DNA of 23,934 nt, taken from the NCBI GenBank assembly GCA_003153055.1, contig PMBV01000256.1, positions 2,988 through 26,921 on the forward strand, given 5' to 3'. Positions 1-6,969 of this stretch are shown here, piece after piece. The notes below the pieces were generated by a model, which worked only from the letters and a program-made list of their open reading frames with translations, was not told where the DNA came from and searched no databases. Source of the stretch: Myxococcales bacterium (GTDB lineage Bacteria; Myxococcota; Myxococcia; Myxococcales; Myxococcaceae). Within the stretch, counting starts at the first letter, position 1. Every line of letters begins with the position of its first letter. Made by a program: the position numbers and the translations under genes.

Positions 1-1685
1 GGGTGGGCCCACATCCACCCGTAGAGGGCGCGGAGGTTGGCGAAGTGCTGCCACTCGTCGCCTGACATCTTCGACAGGAGCGACCGCTTGCCGTGCACCA
101 CCTCGTCGTGGCTCAACGGCAAGATGAAGCTCTCGGAGTACGCGTACAACAGCCCGAAGGTCAGCTGGTGGTGGTGGTACTTCCGGTGGATCGGATCTTT
201 CTGGAAGTAGCTCAGGGTGTCGTGCATCCACCCCATGTTCCACTTGTGAGAGAAGCCGAGGCCGCCTTCGCTGGTGGGCTTGCTCACCGAGGGAAACGCG
301 GTGGACTCCTCGGCCATCACGTGGACGCCGGGGTGCACCGCTCGCACCGTGTCGTTGAGCTGGCGAATGAAGGAGATCGCCTCTTCGTTCTCTCGCCCGC
401 CGTGGCGATTGGGGATCCACTGCCCCGGTTGCCTCGAGTAGTCGAGGTACAGCATGGAGGCGACCGCGTCGACCCTCAGCCCATCGATGTGGTACTGGTC
501 GACCCAGAACAGGGCGTTGGCCACCAGGAAGTTGCGCACCTCGTTTCGACCGAAGTTGAAAATCAGCGTGCCCCAGTCGGGGTGCGCGCCCTTCCTCGGG
601 TCTTCGTGCTCGTAGAGGGCTGTCCCGTCGAAGTGCGCCAGCGCCCAGACGTCTCGCGGGAAGTGCGCCGGCACCCAATCGACCAACACGCCGATTCCAG
701 CCTGATGGAGCGTGTCCACCAGGAAGCGAAAGTCGTCGGGGTGCCCGTAGCGTGCCGAGGGCGCGTAGTACGACGAGACCTGATACCCCCACGAGCCACC
801 GAAGGGGTGCTCGGCCACCGGGAGCAGCTCGACGTGGGTGAAGCCAAGCCGGTTCACATGCTCCACGAGCTTGGGCGCGATCTCACGGTAGGTGAGCGGC
901 CGGCTCTCTTCCTCGGGGCTGCGCATCCACGAGCCCAGGTGGACCTCGTAGATGCTCATCGCGGAGCGGTTCCAGTCGATCGCCCCTCTCCGGCCGAGCC
1001 ACTCGGTGTCATTCCACCGGTAATGCCTCAGGTCGTGCACCACCGAGGCGGTGAGCGGCGGCACCTCGGTGCGAACGGCCATCGGGTCGGCCTTGAGCGG
1101 CAGCAGCCCGGAGGGCCCCCGAATCTCGAACTTGTACCGGGTGCCCTCGCCGACCTCCGGCACGAAGAGCTCCCAGATGCCCGAGCTGCCCATCGAGCGC
1201 ATCGGGTGAATACGGCCGTCCCAGCCGTTGAAGTCGCCGACCACCGAGACTCCGGCCGCGTTGGGTGCCCAGACGGCGAACGCCGTGCCTGCCACGCCTT
1301 GGTGGTGCATCGGGTGGGCCCCGAGGCGATCCCAGAGGCGACGGTGAGTGCCCTCTCCGAGGAAGTGGAGGTCGTGCTCTCCCAGCGTGGGGAGGAACGA
1401 GTAGGGGTCTTTCAAGGTGAAGGCCGCGCCATTGGCCGAGTGCACCTCGAGCCAGTACACCGGCACCTCGGTGAGCGGGAGCGTCGCCTCGAAGATTCCG
1501 GGGTGATCGATGCGGGGGTGCAGGGTGGTTCGCTGCTGCGCGGTGACGAGGTCGACCCGCACCGCGTCGGGACGCATCACGCGAACGAAAACCTCTCGGC
1601 CGTTGGGGTGTGCACCCAGGAGCGAGTGCGGGCTTCCGTGGCGGAGCTGCAGCAGCCTACCCAGTGACTCTTCGGTCGGTGACAT
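1..1685 (-). CDS. glgB: 1,4-alpha-glucan branching enzyme GlgB, 3' end outside window
   Basis: GlgB makes the alpha-1,6 branch points of glycogen in the cytoplasm by cutting an alpha-1,4 chain and rejoining it. The minus strand reads open for 561 codons from an ATG at 1685 and runs off the window, so the C-terminal part is missing. The N-terminus (MSPTEESLGRLL, then HSLLGAHP) lines up with E. coli GlgB, followed by a CBM48-type module (FAVWAPNAAGVSVVGDFNGWDG) and the GH13 barrel. The catalytic set is visible: nucleophile D406 in DGLRVDAV, acid/base E459 in VMAEEST and D527 in SHDEVVHGK, almost the same numbering as the E. coli enzyme. There is no clear ribosome binding site. A hairpin with a U-tract ends only 13 bases upstream of the start, which is unusual (see findings). 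The family assignment is secure. Confidence 0.97.
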   Translation of the reverse strand, partial: MSPTEESLGRLLQLRHGSPHSLLGAHPNGREVFVRVMRPDAVRVDLVTAQQRTTLHPRIDHPGIFEATLPLTEVPVYWLEVHSANGAAFTLKDPYSFLPTLGEHDLHFLGEGTHRRLWDRLGAHPMHHQGVAGTAFAVWAPNAAGVSVVGDFNGWDGRIHPMRSMGSSGIWELFVPEVGEGTRYKFEIRGPSGLLPLKADPMAVRTEVPPLTASVVHDLRHYRWNDTEWLGRRGAIDWNRSAMSIYEVHLGSWMRSPEEESRPLTYREIAPKLVEHVNRLGFTHVELLPVAEHPFGGSWGYQVSSYYAPSARYGHPDDFRFLVDTLHQAGIGVLVDWVPAHFPRDVWALAHFDGTALYEHEDPRKGAHPDWGTLIFNFGRNEVRNFLVANALFWVDQYHIDGLRVDAVASMLYLDYSRQPGQWIPNRHGGRENEEAISFIRQLNDTVRAVHPGVHVMAEESTAFPSVSKPTSEGGLGFSHKWNMGWMHDTLSYFQKDPIHRKYHHHQLTFGLLYAYSESFILPLSHDEVVHGKRSLLSKMSGDEWQHFANLRALYGWMWAH

Positions 1686-1688
1686 ACG

Positions 1689-1698
1689 GTTCGCGAAC
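1689..1698. repeat. 10-bp perfect palindrome just upstream of glgB
   Basis: GTTCGCGAAC is perfectly self-complementary and lies three bases before the glgB start codon, directly next to the U-tract of the terminator hairpin. It could be an operator or a small RNA structure over the translation start. It may also be chance; there is only one copy. Confidence 0.4.
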
Positions 1699-1731
1699 AA
1701 AAAGAGCCGACTCCCATGCGGAGGAGCCGGC
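1698..1731 (-). terminator. Rho-independent terminator after the small lipoprotein gene
   Basis: Read on the minus strand, the arms GCCGGCTCC and GGAGTCGGC form a 9-bp stem with one G-U pair and an 8-base loop. The sequence TCTTTTTG follows at once. This is the clearest intrinsic terminator in the window. It lies after the 60-codon lipoprotein gene and immediately before glgB, so it could end the lipoprotein transcript or act as an attenuator in the glgB leader. Confidence 0.8.
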
Positions 1732-1757
1732 CCTCATCGTGAGCTTGGAGGAGGGAA

Positions 1758-1940
1758 TCAGTTCCCCGCGTCTGTTGCGGTCACGCAGGCACCCTTCGAG
1801 CACATCAGGCCCGAACCTCGCGTCTGGCAGTCGAACTTGTCAACACACTCGGTGTTGCAGCCGACGGCAGAAAGAACGATCACGGCGAGGACGCTGATGA
1901 CGGACAACTTCAGGGCCAAGAGGCCGAGCTTCTGGTGCAT
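1758..1940 (-). CDS. Small Cys-rich lipoprotein (60 aa)
   Basis: I do not recognise a named family. The product has a lipoprotein signal peptide (charged start MHQK, hydrophobic stretch of about 20 residues, lipobox LSAVGC with the lipidated Cys at 28). The mature chain is only 33 residues and holds four more cysteines in the pattern CxxxC, FDC, MCSKGAC, which suggests two disulfides in a tiny knot-like domain on the envelope surface or in the periplasm. A GGGAGGG ribosome binding site stands just before the ATG. A good promoter lies upstream and a strong terminator downstream, so it forms its own transcription unit. That makes it likely to be a real gene despite its size. Its function is unknown. 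Confidence 0.8.
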   Translation of the reverse strand: MHQKLGLLALKLSVISVLAVIVLSAVGCNTECVDKFDCQTRGSGLMCSKGACVTATDAGN

Positions 1941-1994
1941 GATCCCTCCCAGGGACAGTTGATGTAGTACGGGTTTCCCCGGTACGACCGGAAC

Positions 1995-2022
1995 GTCATA
2001 ATCGAGCCCGGACGTCCGTCAA
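1995..2022 (-). promoter_or_regulatory. Sigma-70-type promoter of the small lipoprotein gene
   Basis: On the minus strand TTGACG (2022-2017) and TATGAC (2000-1995) are separated by 16 bases and lie about 55 bases before the lipoprotein ATG. The spacer contains an 8-bp palindrome GGACGTCC (2010-2017) that touches the -35 box, which could be an operator half. Assigned from consensus match only. Confidence 0.5.
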
Positions 2023-2045
2023 AGGAATTCGCGGAAGGGCGCTGG

Positions 2046-2270
2046 CTACTGGCCGCGCTGCTTATAGAAGATGACCATCGAGTAGCAATGGAACTCGTTG
2101 TCGCTCGACTGGGACACGACTTTGTCCACGATCTCGAGATCCGAGTTGCTCTTGAGCCAGCGGGTGATGTTCTCGCTCAGCTCTTCGCGTTCCTTCGCCT
2201 TCGTCGCCGAAAACACCTTGACGCCAGTGAACATGCGAGGCTTATCCCACACGCTGAAATCCACCAGCAA
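2046..2270 (-). CDS. Small conserved-looking protein of unknown function (74 aa)
   Basis: I cannot name this protein. It is soluble, with no signal peptide or membrane segment, and mixes charged and aromatic residues: VWDKPRMFTGVKVF near the start, a predicted helix with KAKEREELSENITRWLK, then beta-like stretches ending in FHCYSMVIFYKQ. The order strand-helix-strand-strand suggests a small alpha/beta fold. The start is uncertain: TTG at 2270 and GTG at 2264 are both possible, an ATG at 2234 would remove 12 residues, and none has a good ribosome binding site. It is divergent from the PHP gene with only 53 bases between them, so they may share a promoter region. Confidence 0.65.
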   Translation of the reverse strand: MLVDFSVWDKPRMFTGVKVFSATKAKEREELSENITRWLKSNSDLEIVDKVVSQSSDNEFHCYSMVIFYKQRGQ

Positions 2271-2323
2271 GCCCGTTGATTGGTTTCGTCACATTTTCGC
2301 GCCACCTGAGCCCAAGCCCTCCG

Positions 2324-3043
2324 ATGCTCATTGACCTCCACGTCCATTCGTATCTCTCCAGAGACTGCCCGCTGGATCCCAAAGCAGTGCTCCAGCGGGC
2401 CGAGAGCTTCGGATTGGACGGAGTCGCCTTCACCGAGACCAACACCCAAGACGGCTGCGACGAGCTCCTGGACCTGAAGCGCACGACGAAGCTGAAGATC
2501 TTCGTGGGCCTCGAGCTGTCGACCGATCGCGGCCAATACCTCTGCTTCTTCGAACGCCCTGAACGGGCCCCTGAGCCGGTGCAGCTGTGGGGCTCGAACC
2601 GGGAGAAGGCCTGGAGCGCCGAAGAGTGTCTCCCGCGGCTCAAGGCGCTGGGAGCGGCGATCGTGGCCGCCAGGCCGTATGACCGTGACTTCCCCAACCC
2701 GGCGAACGACTACGTGAAGTCGCTCAAGCTGCTCTCGGCCATCGAGGTCTACAACCCCAAGGTGCGGCTGGGCGGCAACGAGGCCGCGCTCGAGGCCGCC
2801 AGCGCCTTGGCGCTCCCCGGCATTGGTGGCAGCGATGCCCGGGCCTCCATCGACGAGGTGGGCTACGCCGCGACGCTCTTCGAACGACCCGTCAGCACGC
2901 AGGCTGAGCTGGTCAAGGCGCTCCAGGGTTCGAGCTACTACCCGGTGCAAATGGGAGATCTGCCCCACCTGCGCAAGCCCGGCGAGGCGCGGGCCGAGGA
3001 GAACCGGGCCAAGAAGAAGAAGAAGCGGCGCTGGCCGCGATAG
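2324..3043 (+). CDS. PHP-domain protein with altered metal site
   Basis: The 239-residue protein has the PHP fold seen in metal-dependent phosphoesterases and nucleases. The first motif DLHVHS (H6, H8) and the glutamate in VGLELST (E64) are intact. Three later motifs are changed: the usual TDHN is TETN (37-40), the usual AHPY is AARPY (R117 in place of His), and the usual SDAH is SDAR (R173). At least three metal-ligand positions are therefore lost and catalysis by the normal multi-metal mechanism is doubtful. The tail ends in a strongly basic run (KKKKKRRWPR), which could bind nucleic acid. I chose the ATG at 2324 because the HxH motif follows directly, as in other family members; an earlier in-frame start would only add an unlikely leader. 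It converges with the lipoprotein gene ending at 3060. Confidence 0.85.
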   Translation: MLIDLHVHSYLSRDCPLDPKAVLQRAESFGLDGVAFTETNTQDGCDELLDLKRTTKLKIFVGLELSTDRGQYLCFFERPERAPEPVQLWGSNREKAWSAEECLPRLKALGAAIVAARPYDRDFPNPANDYVKSLKLLSAIEVYNPKVRLGGNEAALEAASALALPGIGGSDARASIDEVGYAATLFERPVSTQAELVKALQGSSYYPVQMGDLPHLRKPGEARAEENRAKKKKKRRWPR

Positions 3044-3059
3044 CGGGGCAGCGGTCGAG

Positions 3060-3779
3060 CTAGCGGCGCGCCGGTTCCTCGCTCAGCGAGGTGACGCGGC
3101 CGTCGACCAGCTCGGCCCGCCGCTTGTGCGGCCACTTCCAGGTCTCTCTTCGCTGGGTGTTGACCAGCTGGAGCCGCTTCTGTTCCGGGTAGCCCCAGGC
3201 CATCTCCAGGGCCTCGGCCGTCATCTCGGTGGTGGCGGTCTTGGACCGAATGGCCTCGCGGATCGACTCGGGGAAGGCGCCCAGCGCGCGAGAAGGGTCG
3301 GCCTCCACCAGGTAGCGCTCGAGCTCGGCGACGAGCTCCCGCTCGCTGGCGAGCCCGGGGCGGAGCACCAAGACGCTCGGCTTTGCATTCCTGGGCGCCG
3401 CGCCCACCTCCATCGTGACCCACGCGAGCGTCCGTGGGGTGAAGAGCATTCGCTGGGCCATGACGCTGGCCGAAGGGAACTCCACCGAGCGAATGCGCAC
3501 CGGAGTGCCCACCGGGAAGATGGTCTCCACGCGCCCGGGGTTCACCGCTGAGCCGTCGGGGTGGGTGAGCAGCTCGACCTCCTCGGGTGGCACCGCCGTC
3601 AGAAGGGTCTTGGTGGCGTCGCCAAAGAAGGGCGTCGAGTACATCGAGACGCGGAGGAACCGGCTCTGCCCCAGAAGAGAGCGCTCGACCTTCGTCGCCT
3701 CGATGGAGGGCACGGAGAACTGCGCGGTGGCACAGGAGGCCAAGGTGAGGAAGGCGAAGCCCGCGGGGCGGAGCGTCAT
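3060..3779 (-). CDS. Putative lipoprotein of unknown function (239 aa)
   Basis: The N-terminus has a short signal peptide with a possible lipobox (LASC at 13-16), so this is probably an envelope lipoprotein; cleavage after ATA (17-19) by ordinary signal peptidase is the alternative. The mature part is mixed alpha/beta. It has an SMYSTPFFGD segment, a beta-rich middle (VGTPVRIRSVEFPS, TPRTLAWVTMEVG) and a charged C-terminal half with WGYPEQKRLQLVNTQRR and WKWPHKRRAELVDG. I recognise no catalytic motif. The ATG overlaps the stop of the FmdB-like gene (ATGA at 3776-3779), so the two are translationally coupled. It is the last gene of a three-gene minus-strand operon. Confidence 0.8.
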   Translation of the reverse strand: MTLRPAGFAFLTLASCATAQFSVPSIEATKVERSLLGQSRFLRVSMYSTPFFGDATKTLLTAVPPEEVELLTHPDGSAVNPGRVETIFPVGTPVRIRSVEFPSASVMAQRMLFTPRTLAWVTMEVGAAPRNAKPSVLVLRPGLASERELVAELERYLVEADPSRALGAFPESIREAIRSKTATTEMTAEALEMAWGYPEQKRLQLVNTQRRETWKWPHKRRAELVDGRVTSLSEEPARR

Positions 3780-4123
3780 GGCGCGGGGGTGCCTCCGGTG
3801 CCCGAGCTGCTCGGCTTCGATGGCGCTGGGGCCGCGCTGGGTGTGGTGCTGGCCGCGGCCGGGGCAGGCTTCTCGGAGGTCTTCTCGGCCGGAGCGGCCG
3901 CTGGCGTGGCGGCGGTGTCGCCCTTGGCGTCCTTCTTCACCGAACCGTAGAGGTCCGAGTACCAGCCGCCTCCCTTGAGCTGGAAGCTGGTTCGACTCAT
4001 CAGGCGCTCGAAGGAGTCCTTGGCCTCGCAGGCTGTGCAGCTGGCCGGGGCAGGGTCGCTGACCTTCTGCATGACCTCGAGGGTGTTTCCACAGTTGGTA
4101 CAGCGGTACTCGTAGATGGGCAT
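3776..4123 (-). CDS. FmdB-family zinc ribbon protein
   Basis: The 115-residue protein starts MPIYEYRCTNCG, the hallmark of the FmdB/CxxC_CXXC_SSSS zinc ribbon family. Four cysteines in two pairs (CTNC at 8-11, CTAC at 32-35) would hold one zinc. Around residues 50-60 the conserved-type segment GGGWYSDLYG follows. The rest is a low-complexity Ala/Pro/Lys/Thr tail of about 50 residues, common in family members from GC-rich bacteria. The biochemical role of the family is poorly defined; regulation of formamidase genes was proposed for the founder. The start at 4123 is chosen because family members begin MPxYEY; a longer frame upstream has no family similarity. It lies 25 bases after the 391-residue gene and overlaps the lipoprotein gene. 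Confidence 0.92.
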   Translation of the reverse strand: MPIYEYRCTNCGNTLEVMQKVSDPAPASCTACEAKDSFERLMSRTSFQLKGGGWYSDLYGSVKKDAKGDTAATPAAAPAEKTSEKPAPAAASTTPSAAPAPSKPSSSGTGGTPAP

Positions 4124-4148
4124 CTGGTGCTCCGCAGGGTTGAAGGCG

Positions 4149-5324
4149 TCAGGGGAGGCCGAGGTGCTCGAAGGCCCGCTCCAGGAGGTGTGGGTCGAGC
4201 GCCTCACGCTTGCCGATGCGCTCTGCCAACGCCCATCGAGCTTGCGCCGACGGCTCGTCTCCCAAGAGCCGCTGGAGATCGCGGGCGAGGGCGAGCTCGA
4301 ACTTGGCCTCGATACCGAGATCGGTCAGGTACTTGGGGCGACCCACGAGCTCGAGGCGCCACCCGAGGTTCTTGCTGTCGAGGGCATCACGGCGGAAGCG
4401 CTCGCGGAGCTCCTCGACCTCGCGCTCGAGGCGGAGCTCGGTGATCAGCCGCTCGAGCTCGCGATCGCGGAGCGCCAGATCTTGGCTGGCCTTGACCAGG
4501 GACCCTCGGGCGTCGGTCACGCCGGCGAGCACCGACTCTCGCTCTCTGACACACAGCGTCCGCGCCTGGTGATGGCGCTCGAGGAGGGCCACCACCTCGT
4601 CAATCGTGAGCGCGTGGCCCCGCCGACCCGTGTAGCCCTGGTCGAGGGTCTTCCAGAGCGCGAACCGGTGAGGAACTTGCGCGACCAGCGACTCGACCAG
4701 CTCGGACGACTCGGGCCGGAGCAGGACCTCGTACGAGGCGCGCTGGGGGTCGATGCGGGTGAAGCGCCCGCGGGGCGCCGGGAGGTTGCGCCGCGGGAGG
4801 AAGGAGGTCCCGAACACCTGGGGCTCGGCGGTCTCCGCAGGCTTTTCTTCTACCTGAGGGTCGCGCCGCCTGGGCCGAATGCGCTCCTTGAGCTGCTCCG
4901 CCTTCGACCGCTTGCCGTGCGAGGCACTCTTGGGGCGGTTCGACTCGGCCTGGGGCTCGGGTGCGGCCTCGGGGGTCACCGCGACGAGCACCGGCTTCGA
5001 GGGCTCAAGGACCGGTGAGGCGACGGCCCGCAGCGTCTGGCGGATCTCTGCGTAGCGCCCATCGCGTTCACGCTGGGCCGCTTCGGGCTGGTCTGTTCCG
5101 CTCACCACGTCGACCACGGCGAAAGGCCCCAGTGGTGACGCGGAGGGCTCAGTATCGGCCAGCGCCCGGAGACGCGCGTCGAAGGACTCATCGACGCAGG
5201 AGAGGGCGTCACGGACCATGGCCGGGGAGGCCGCGGCTCGGGCCCGGCGGCAAAAGTCCGACACCGCCACGGCGACGGGGGTGGGAACGTCTTCAGGTGC
5301 TCGCTTGCGCTGCCAGTCAATCAT
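4149..5324 (-). CDS. Hypothetical protein, helical C-terminal half (391 aa)
   Basis: I do not recognise this protein. It starts MIDWQRKR, has an N-terminal part of about 75 residues with FCRRARAAASPAMVRDAL, then a low-complexity linker rich in Pro, Glu, Lys and Arg (about 115-190). The C-terminal half of roughly 190 residues is predicted mostly helical and has a long charged coiled-coil-like stretch (LALRDRELERLITELRLERE, about residues 300-330) and an ending compatible with a helical bundle. No signal peptide, membrane helix or catalytic motif is visible, so it is probably cytoplasmic. It heads the three-gene minus-strand operon and is divergent from the membrane protein gene at 5369. The longer frame extending to 5546 runs across that gene and is not credible. 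Confidence 0.75.
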   Translation of the reverse strand: MIDWQRKRAPEDVPTPVAVAVSDFCRRARAAASPAMVRDALSCVDESFDARLRALADTEPSASPLGPFAVVDVVSGTDQPEAAQRERDGRYAEIRQTLRAVASPVLEPSKPVLVAVTPEAAPEPQAESNRPKSASHGKRSKAEQLKERIRPRRRDPQVEEKPAETAEPQVFGTSFLPRRNLPAPRGRFTRIDPQRASYEVLLRPESSELVESLVAQVPHRFALWKTLDQGYTGRRGHALTIDEVVALLERHHQARTLCVRERESVLAGVTDARGSLVKASQDLALRDRELERLITELRLEREVEELRERFRRDALDSKNLGWRLELVGRPKYLTDLGIEAKFELALARDLQRLLGDEPSAQARWALAERIGKREALDPHLLERAFEHLGLP

Positions 5325-5329
5325 CCGGG

Positions 5330-5358
5330 GTGACCAAAGTGTTTGTCGTGCGTATAAG
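5330..5358 (+). promoter_or_regulatory. Sigma-70-type promoter for the membrane protein-fur-thioredoxin set
   Basis: GTGACC (5330-5335) and TATAAG (5353-5358) are separated by exactly 17 bases, giving 4/6 and 5/6 matches to consensus. Transcription would start near 5365, only a few bases before the ATG at 5369, so the first gene would be almost leaderless, or it starts at the second ATG (5378). The site lies in the 44-base gap between divergent genes. Confidence 0.55.
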
Positions 5359-5368
5359 CAGTGGTGCA

Positions 5369-5962
5369 ATGGTGTCAATGAACGCCCCACCGGTGGACAC
5401 GAATACTCCCAACGAGCCACCAACCGAAGAGCCAAGCGTCGCGGGCATGCGGGTGCGTCCACTGTTGCCGATGGTGTTGTACGCGATCCTCGCGGCCTCG
5501 GCGGGTCTCGCCCTGTACGCCGAGCAGGCGCCCACCATCGACCCATGGGTCGGGAAAGCCGCCGCGTGGATCTTCCTCGCCTTCGCCATTGGCTTCGCTG
5601 CGTACCGCGCGGCCCTGGTCGCGGCGCGGAGGTACTCGCCCTTCAAGGCGTTCCTCCAGGTGCTGATCGCCGCCTTGTTCTTCATGCTGCTCCTCTTTCC
5701 GGTGGCCAAGGCTCCCCCGAAGCCGCTGGGGGCGCACCCCTTGCTGATGCACCGTGACGCCCAAGTTCGCGAGCTGGCGGCGAGGGTGATCGGCCTCGAG
5801 GGAGATCAGTCGGGAGCCCGAGAGCTGGTCCCGCTCCTCATCGACCGCTCGCCGCTGGTGCAGAAGGCCGCGCGGTCGGCCCTGGTCACGCTCAACGGCG
5901 GTACGGATCTCGGCCCCCAGCCAGACTCCTGGAAGGAGCGCTTCGTTGAGCCCCAGCACTGA
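5369..5962 (+). CDS. Membrane protein with HEAT-like C-terminus (197 aa)
   Basis: No named family is recognised. After a Pro/Glu-rich N-terminal tail of about 27 residues there are three hydrophobic segments, LLPMVLYAILAASAGLALYA, then AAAWIFLAFAIGFAAYRAAL and FLQVLIAALFFMLLLFP. After these the chain has a repeat-like helical region (DAQVRELAARVIGLEG, then SPLVQKAARSALVTLNG) typical of HEAT/PBS-lyase repeats, which usually serve protein contacts. It is therefore probably an inner-membrane protein with a small soluble binding domain. Starts at 5369 and 5378 are both ATG; the promoter position allows either. Its end overlaps the fur-family gene by 17 bases, and the ribosome binding site of that gene lies inside this one, so the two are likely co-expressed. 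Confidence 0.8.
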   Translation: MVSMNAPPVDTNTPNEPPTEEPSVAGMRVRPLLPMVLYAILAASAGLALYAEQAPTIDPWVGKAAAWIFLAFAIGFAAYRAALVAARRYSPFKAFLQVLIAALFFMLLLFPVAKAPPKPLGAHPLLMHRDAQVRELAARVIGLEGDQSGARELVPLLIDRSPLVQKAARSALVTLNGGTDLGPQPDSWKERFVEPQH

Positions 5963-6404
5963 CCGAGGACAGTTGTTCGAGCGATTCATCGCCGACCGCG
6001 GGCTCAAGTCGACCCGCCAGCGCAGCCTGATCCTCGAGACGTTCTTCGGGCTCGACGGGCACCTGTCGGTCGAGGAGCTCTGGGAGAAGGTGCGCCGGGT
6101 AAACTCGCGGGTCTCGGTCGCCACGGTCTATCGAACGATGAAACTCTTGGCCGAGAGTGGGCTCGCCACCGCGCGGAACTTCGGAGACGGCCACACCCGC
6201 TACGAGGCGATGGAGGGCCGGGTACATCACGATCACCTGATCTGCACCTCCTGCGAGCAGATCGTCGAATTCGAGAACGATCAGATCGAACGGCTCCAAG
6301 AGCTCGTGGCCAAGAAGCACGGCTTCAAGGTCACCTCGCACAAGATGGAGCTCTATGGCCTGTGCCGCGCGTGCCAGAAGAACGGCGGCGGCACCCGCGC
6401 ATGA
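5946..6404 (+). CDS. Fur-family metal- or peroxide-responsive repressor
   Basis: The 152-residue protein is a full-length Fur/PerR/Zur-family regulator. The N-terminal winged helix has STRQRSLILETF and the recognition helix segment SVATVYRTMKLLAESGL (57-73). The dimerisation/metal domain shows the HHDHLIC block (94-100) and two CxxC pairs (C100/C103 and C140/C143), which form the structural zinc site. I cannot tell from sequence alone whether it senses iron, zinc, manganese or peroxide. The start is a TTG at 5946, supported by an excellent GGAAGGAG ribosome binding site (5931-5938) seven bases away; no ATG fits the family N-terminus. The stop overlaps the next start (ATGA at 6401-6404), coupling it to the thioredoxin-like lipoprotein. 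Confidence 0.95.
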   Translation: MSPSTDRGQLFERFIADRGLKSTRQRSLILETFFGLDGHLSVEELWEKVRRVNSRVSVATVYRTMKLLAESGLATARNFGDGHTRYEAMEGRVHHDHLICTSCEQIVEFENDQIERLQELVAKKHGFKVTSHKMELYGLCRACQKNGGGTRA

Positions 6405-6916
6405 TCTCCCGCCGAGGGCTGGTGCTCTCTGGGCCGGCGCTGCTCCTCGGGTGCTCGCACGGCCGCCTTTCCTCGCCGCAGCTGGCGTCCTTCATCGGGA
6501 GCTTGCCCTTCGAGACCGCCGACGACGGCTTGGGCTTCTCGGTCAACGGCCTTCAGGGCCGCGTGGTGCTGATCACCTTCATCGCCACCTGGTGCTTTCC
6601 TTGCCTGGCCGACCTGGTGACCATCAAGCGCCTCGCGTCGCTCTACGGCGCCAGGGGCTTTTCGAATGTCCTCGTGGGCATGGATCTCGAGGGCCGAAGG
6701 GTCCTCGAACCTTTCGCCAAGGAATACCAGCTCGATGCGCCGCTCCTGGTGGCCGACGACCGGATCCGGTCGGGGAACTCTGCCTTCGGAGCCATTCGCG
6801 AGCTCCCGTCGCGGCTGCTGTTTGGCCGTGATGGTGCGCTGGTCGTCGCCTTCAGTGGCGTGACGCCCTTCCAGGACCTAGCCCGACTCGTGGAGGCGGA
6901 GCTGGCTCGAGGTTGA
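6401..6916 (+). CDS. TlpA/ResA-like thioredoxin lipoprotein
   Basis: A 171-residue envelope thioredoxin-fold protein, expected to reduce or exchange disulfides outside the cytoplasmic membrane. The signal sequence has a twin arginine (SRRGLVLSG) and a lipobox LLLGC with Cys18, so it may be a Tat-exported lipoprotein. The redox centre is WCFPC (C65, C68) in ITFIATWCFPCLADL, a position typical of TlpA/ResA. The cis-Pro region is probably ELPSRLLFGRDG, with Pro next to Ser rather than Thr. It is translationally coupled to the Fur-family gene, which suggests that the operon deals with metal or oxidative stress in the envelope; this is inference. Its stop codon is part of a strong inverted repeat that probably ends the transcript. 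Confidence 0.88.
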   Translation: MISRRGLVLSGPALLLGCSHGRLSSPQLASFIGSLPFETADDGLGFSVNGLQGRVVLITFIATWCFPCLADLVTIKRLASLYGARGFSNVLVGMDLEGRRVLEPFAKEYQLDAPLLVADDRIRSGNSAFGAIRELPSRLLFGRDGALVVAFSGVTPFQDLARLVEAELARG

Positions 6917-6969
6917 GCTCGGCGCGGAAGACCCCACGCCGAGCTCCGGTGCCTGAGCCTGAAGCTCAG
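6915..6969. terminator. Inverted repeats between convergent genes
   Basis: Two hairpins occupy the gap between the thioredoxin gene and the coiled-coil gene. One is a perfect 10-bp stem GAGCTCGGCG/CGCCGAGCTC (6915-6924 with 6937-6946, 12-base loop). The other is a 6-bp stem CTGAGC/GCTCAG (6953-6958 with 6964-6969, 5-base loop) followed on the plus strand by CCTTCCTTGTTC. Neither has a strict U-tract, but position and stem strength fit a bidirectional terminator. Confidence 0.6.

Noticed and set aside
93..1667. 524-codon plus-strand open frame
   Set aside because: It lies antisense to glgB, whose catalytic motifs are all present; the frame is open only because of the codon composition of GC-rich DNA.
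4116..5018. 300-codon plus-strand open frame opposite the 391-residue gene
   Set aside because: The minus-strand reading has a sensible helical protein composition, a proper start and fits the operon with the FmdB gene; the plus reading is Leu/Gly/Glu-rich without structure.
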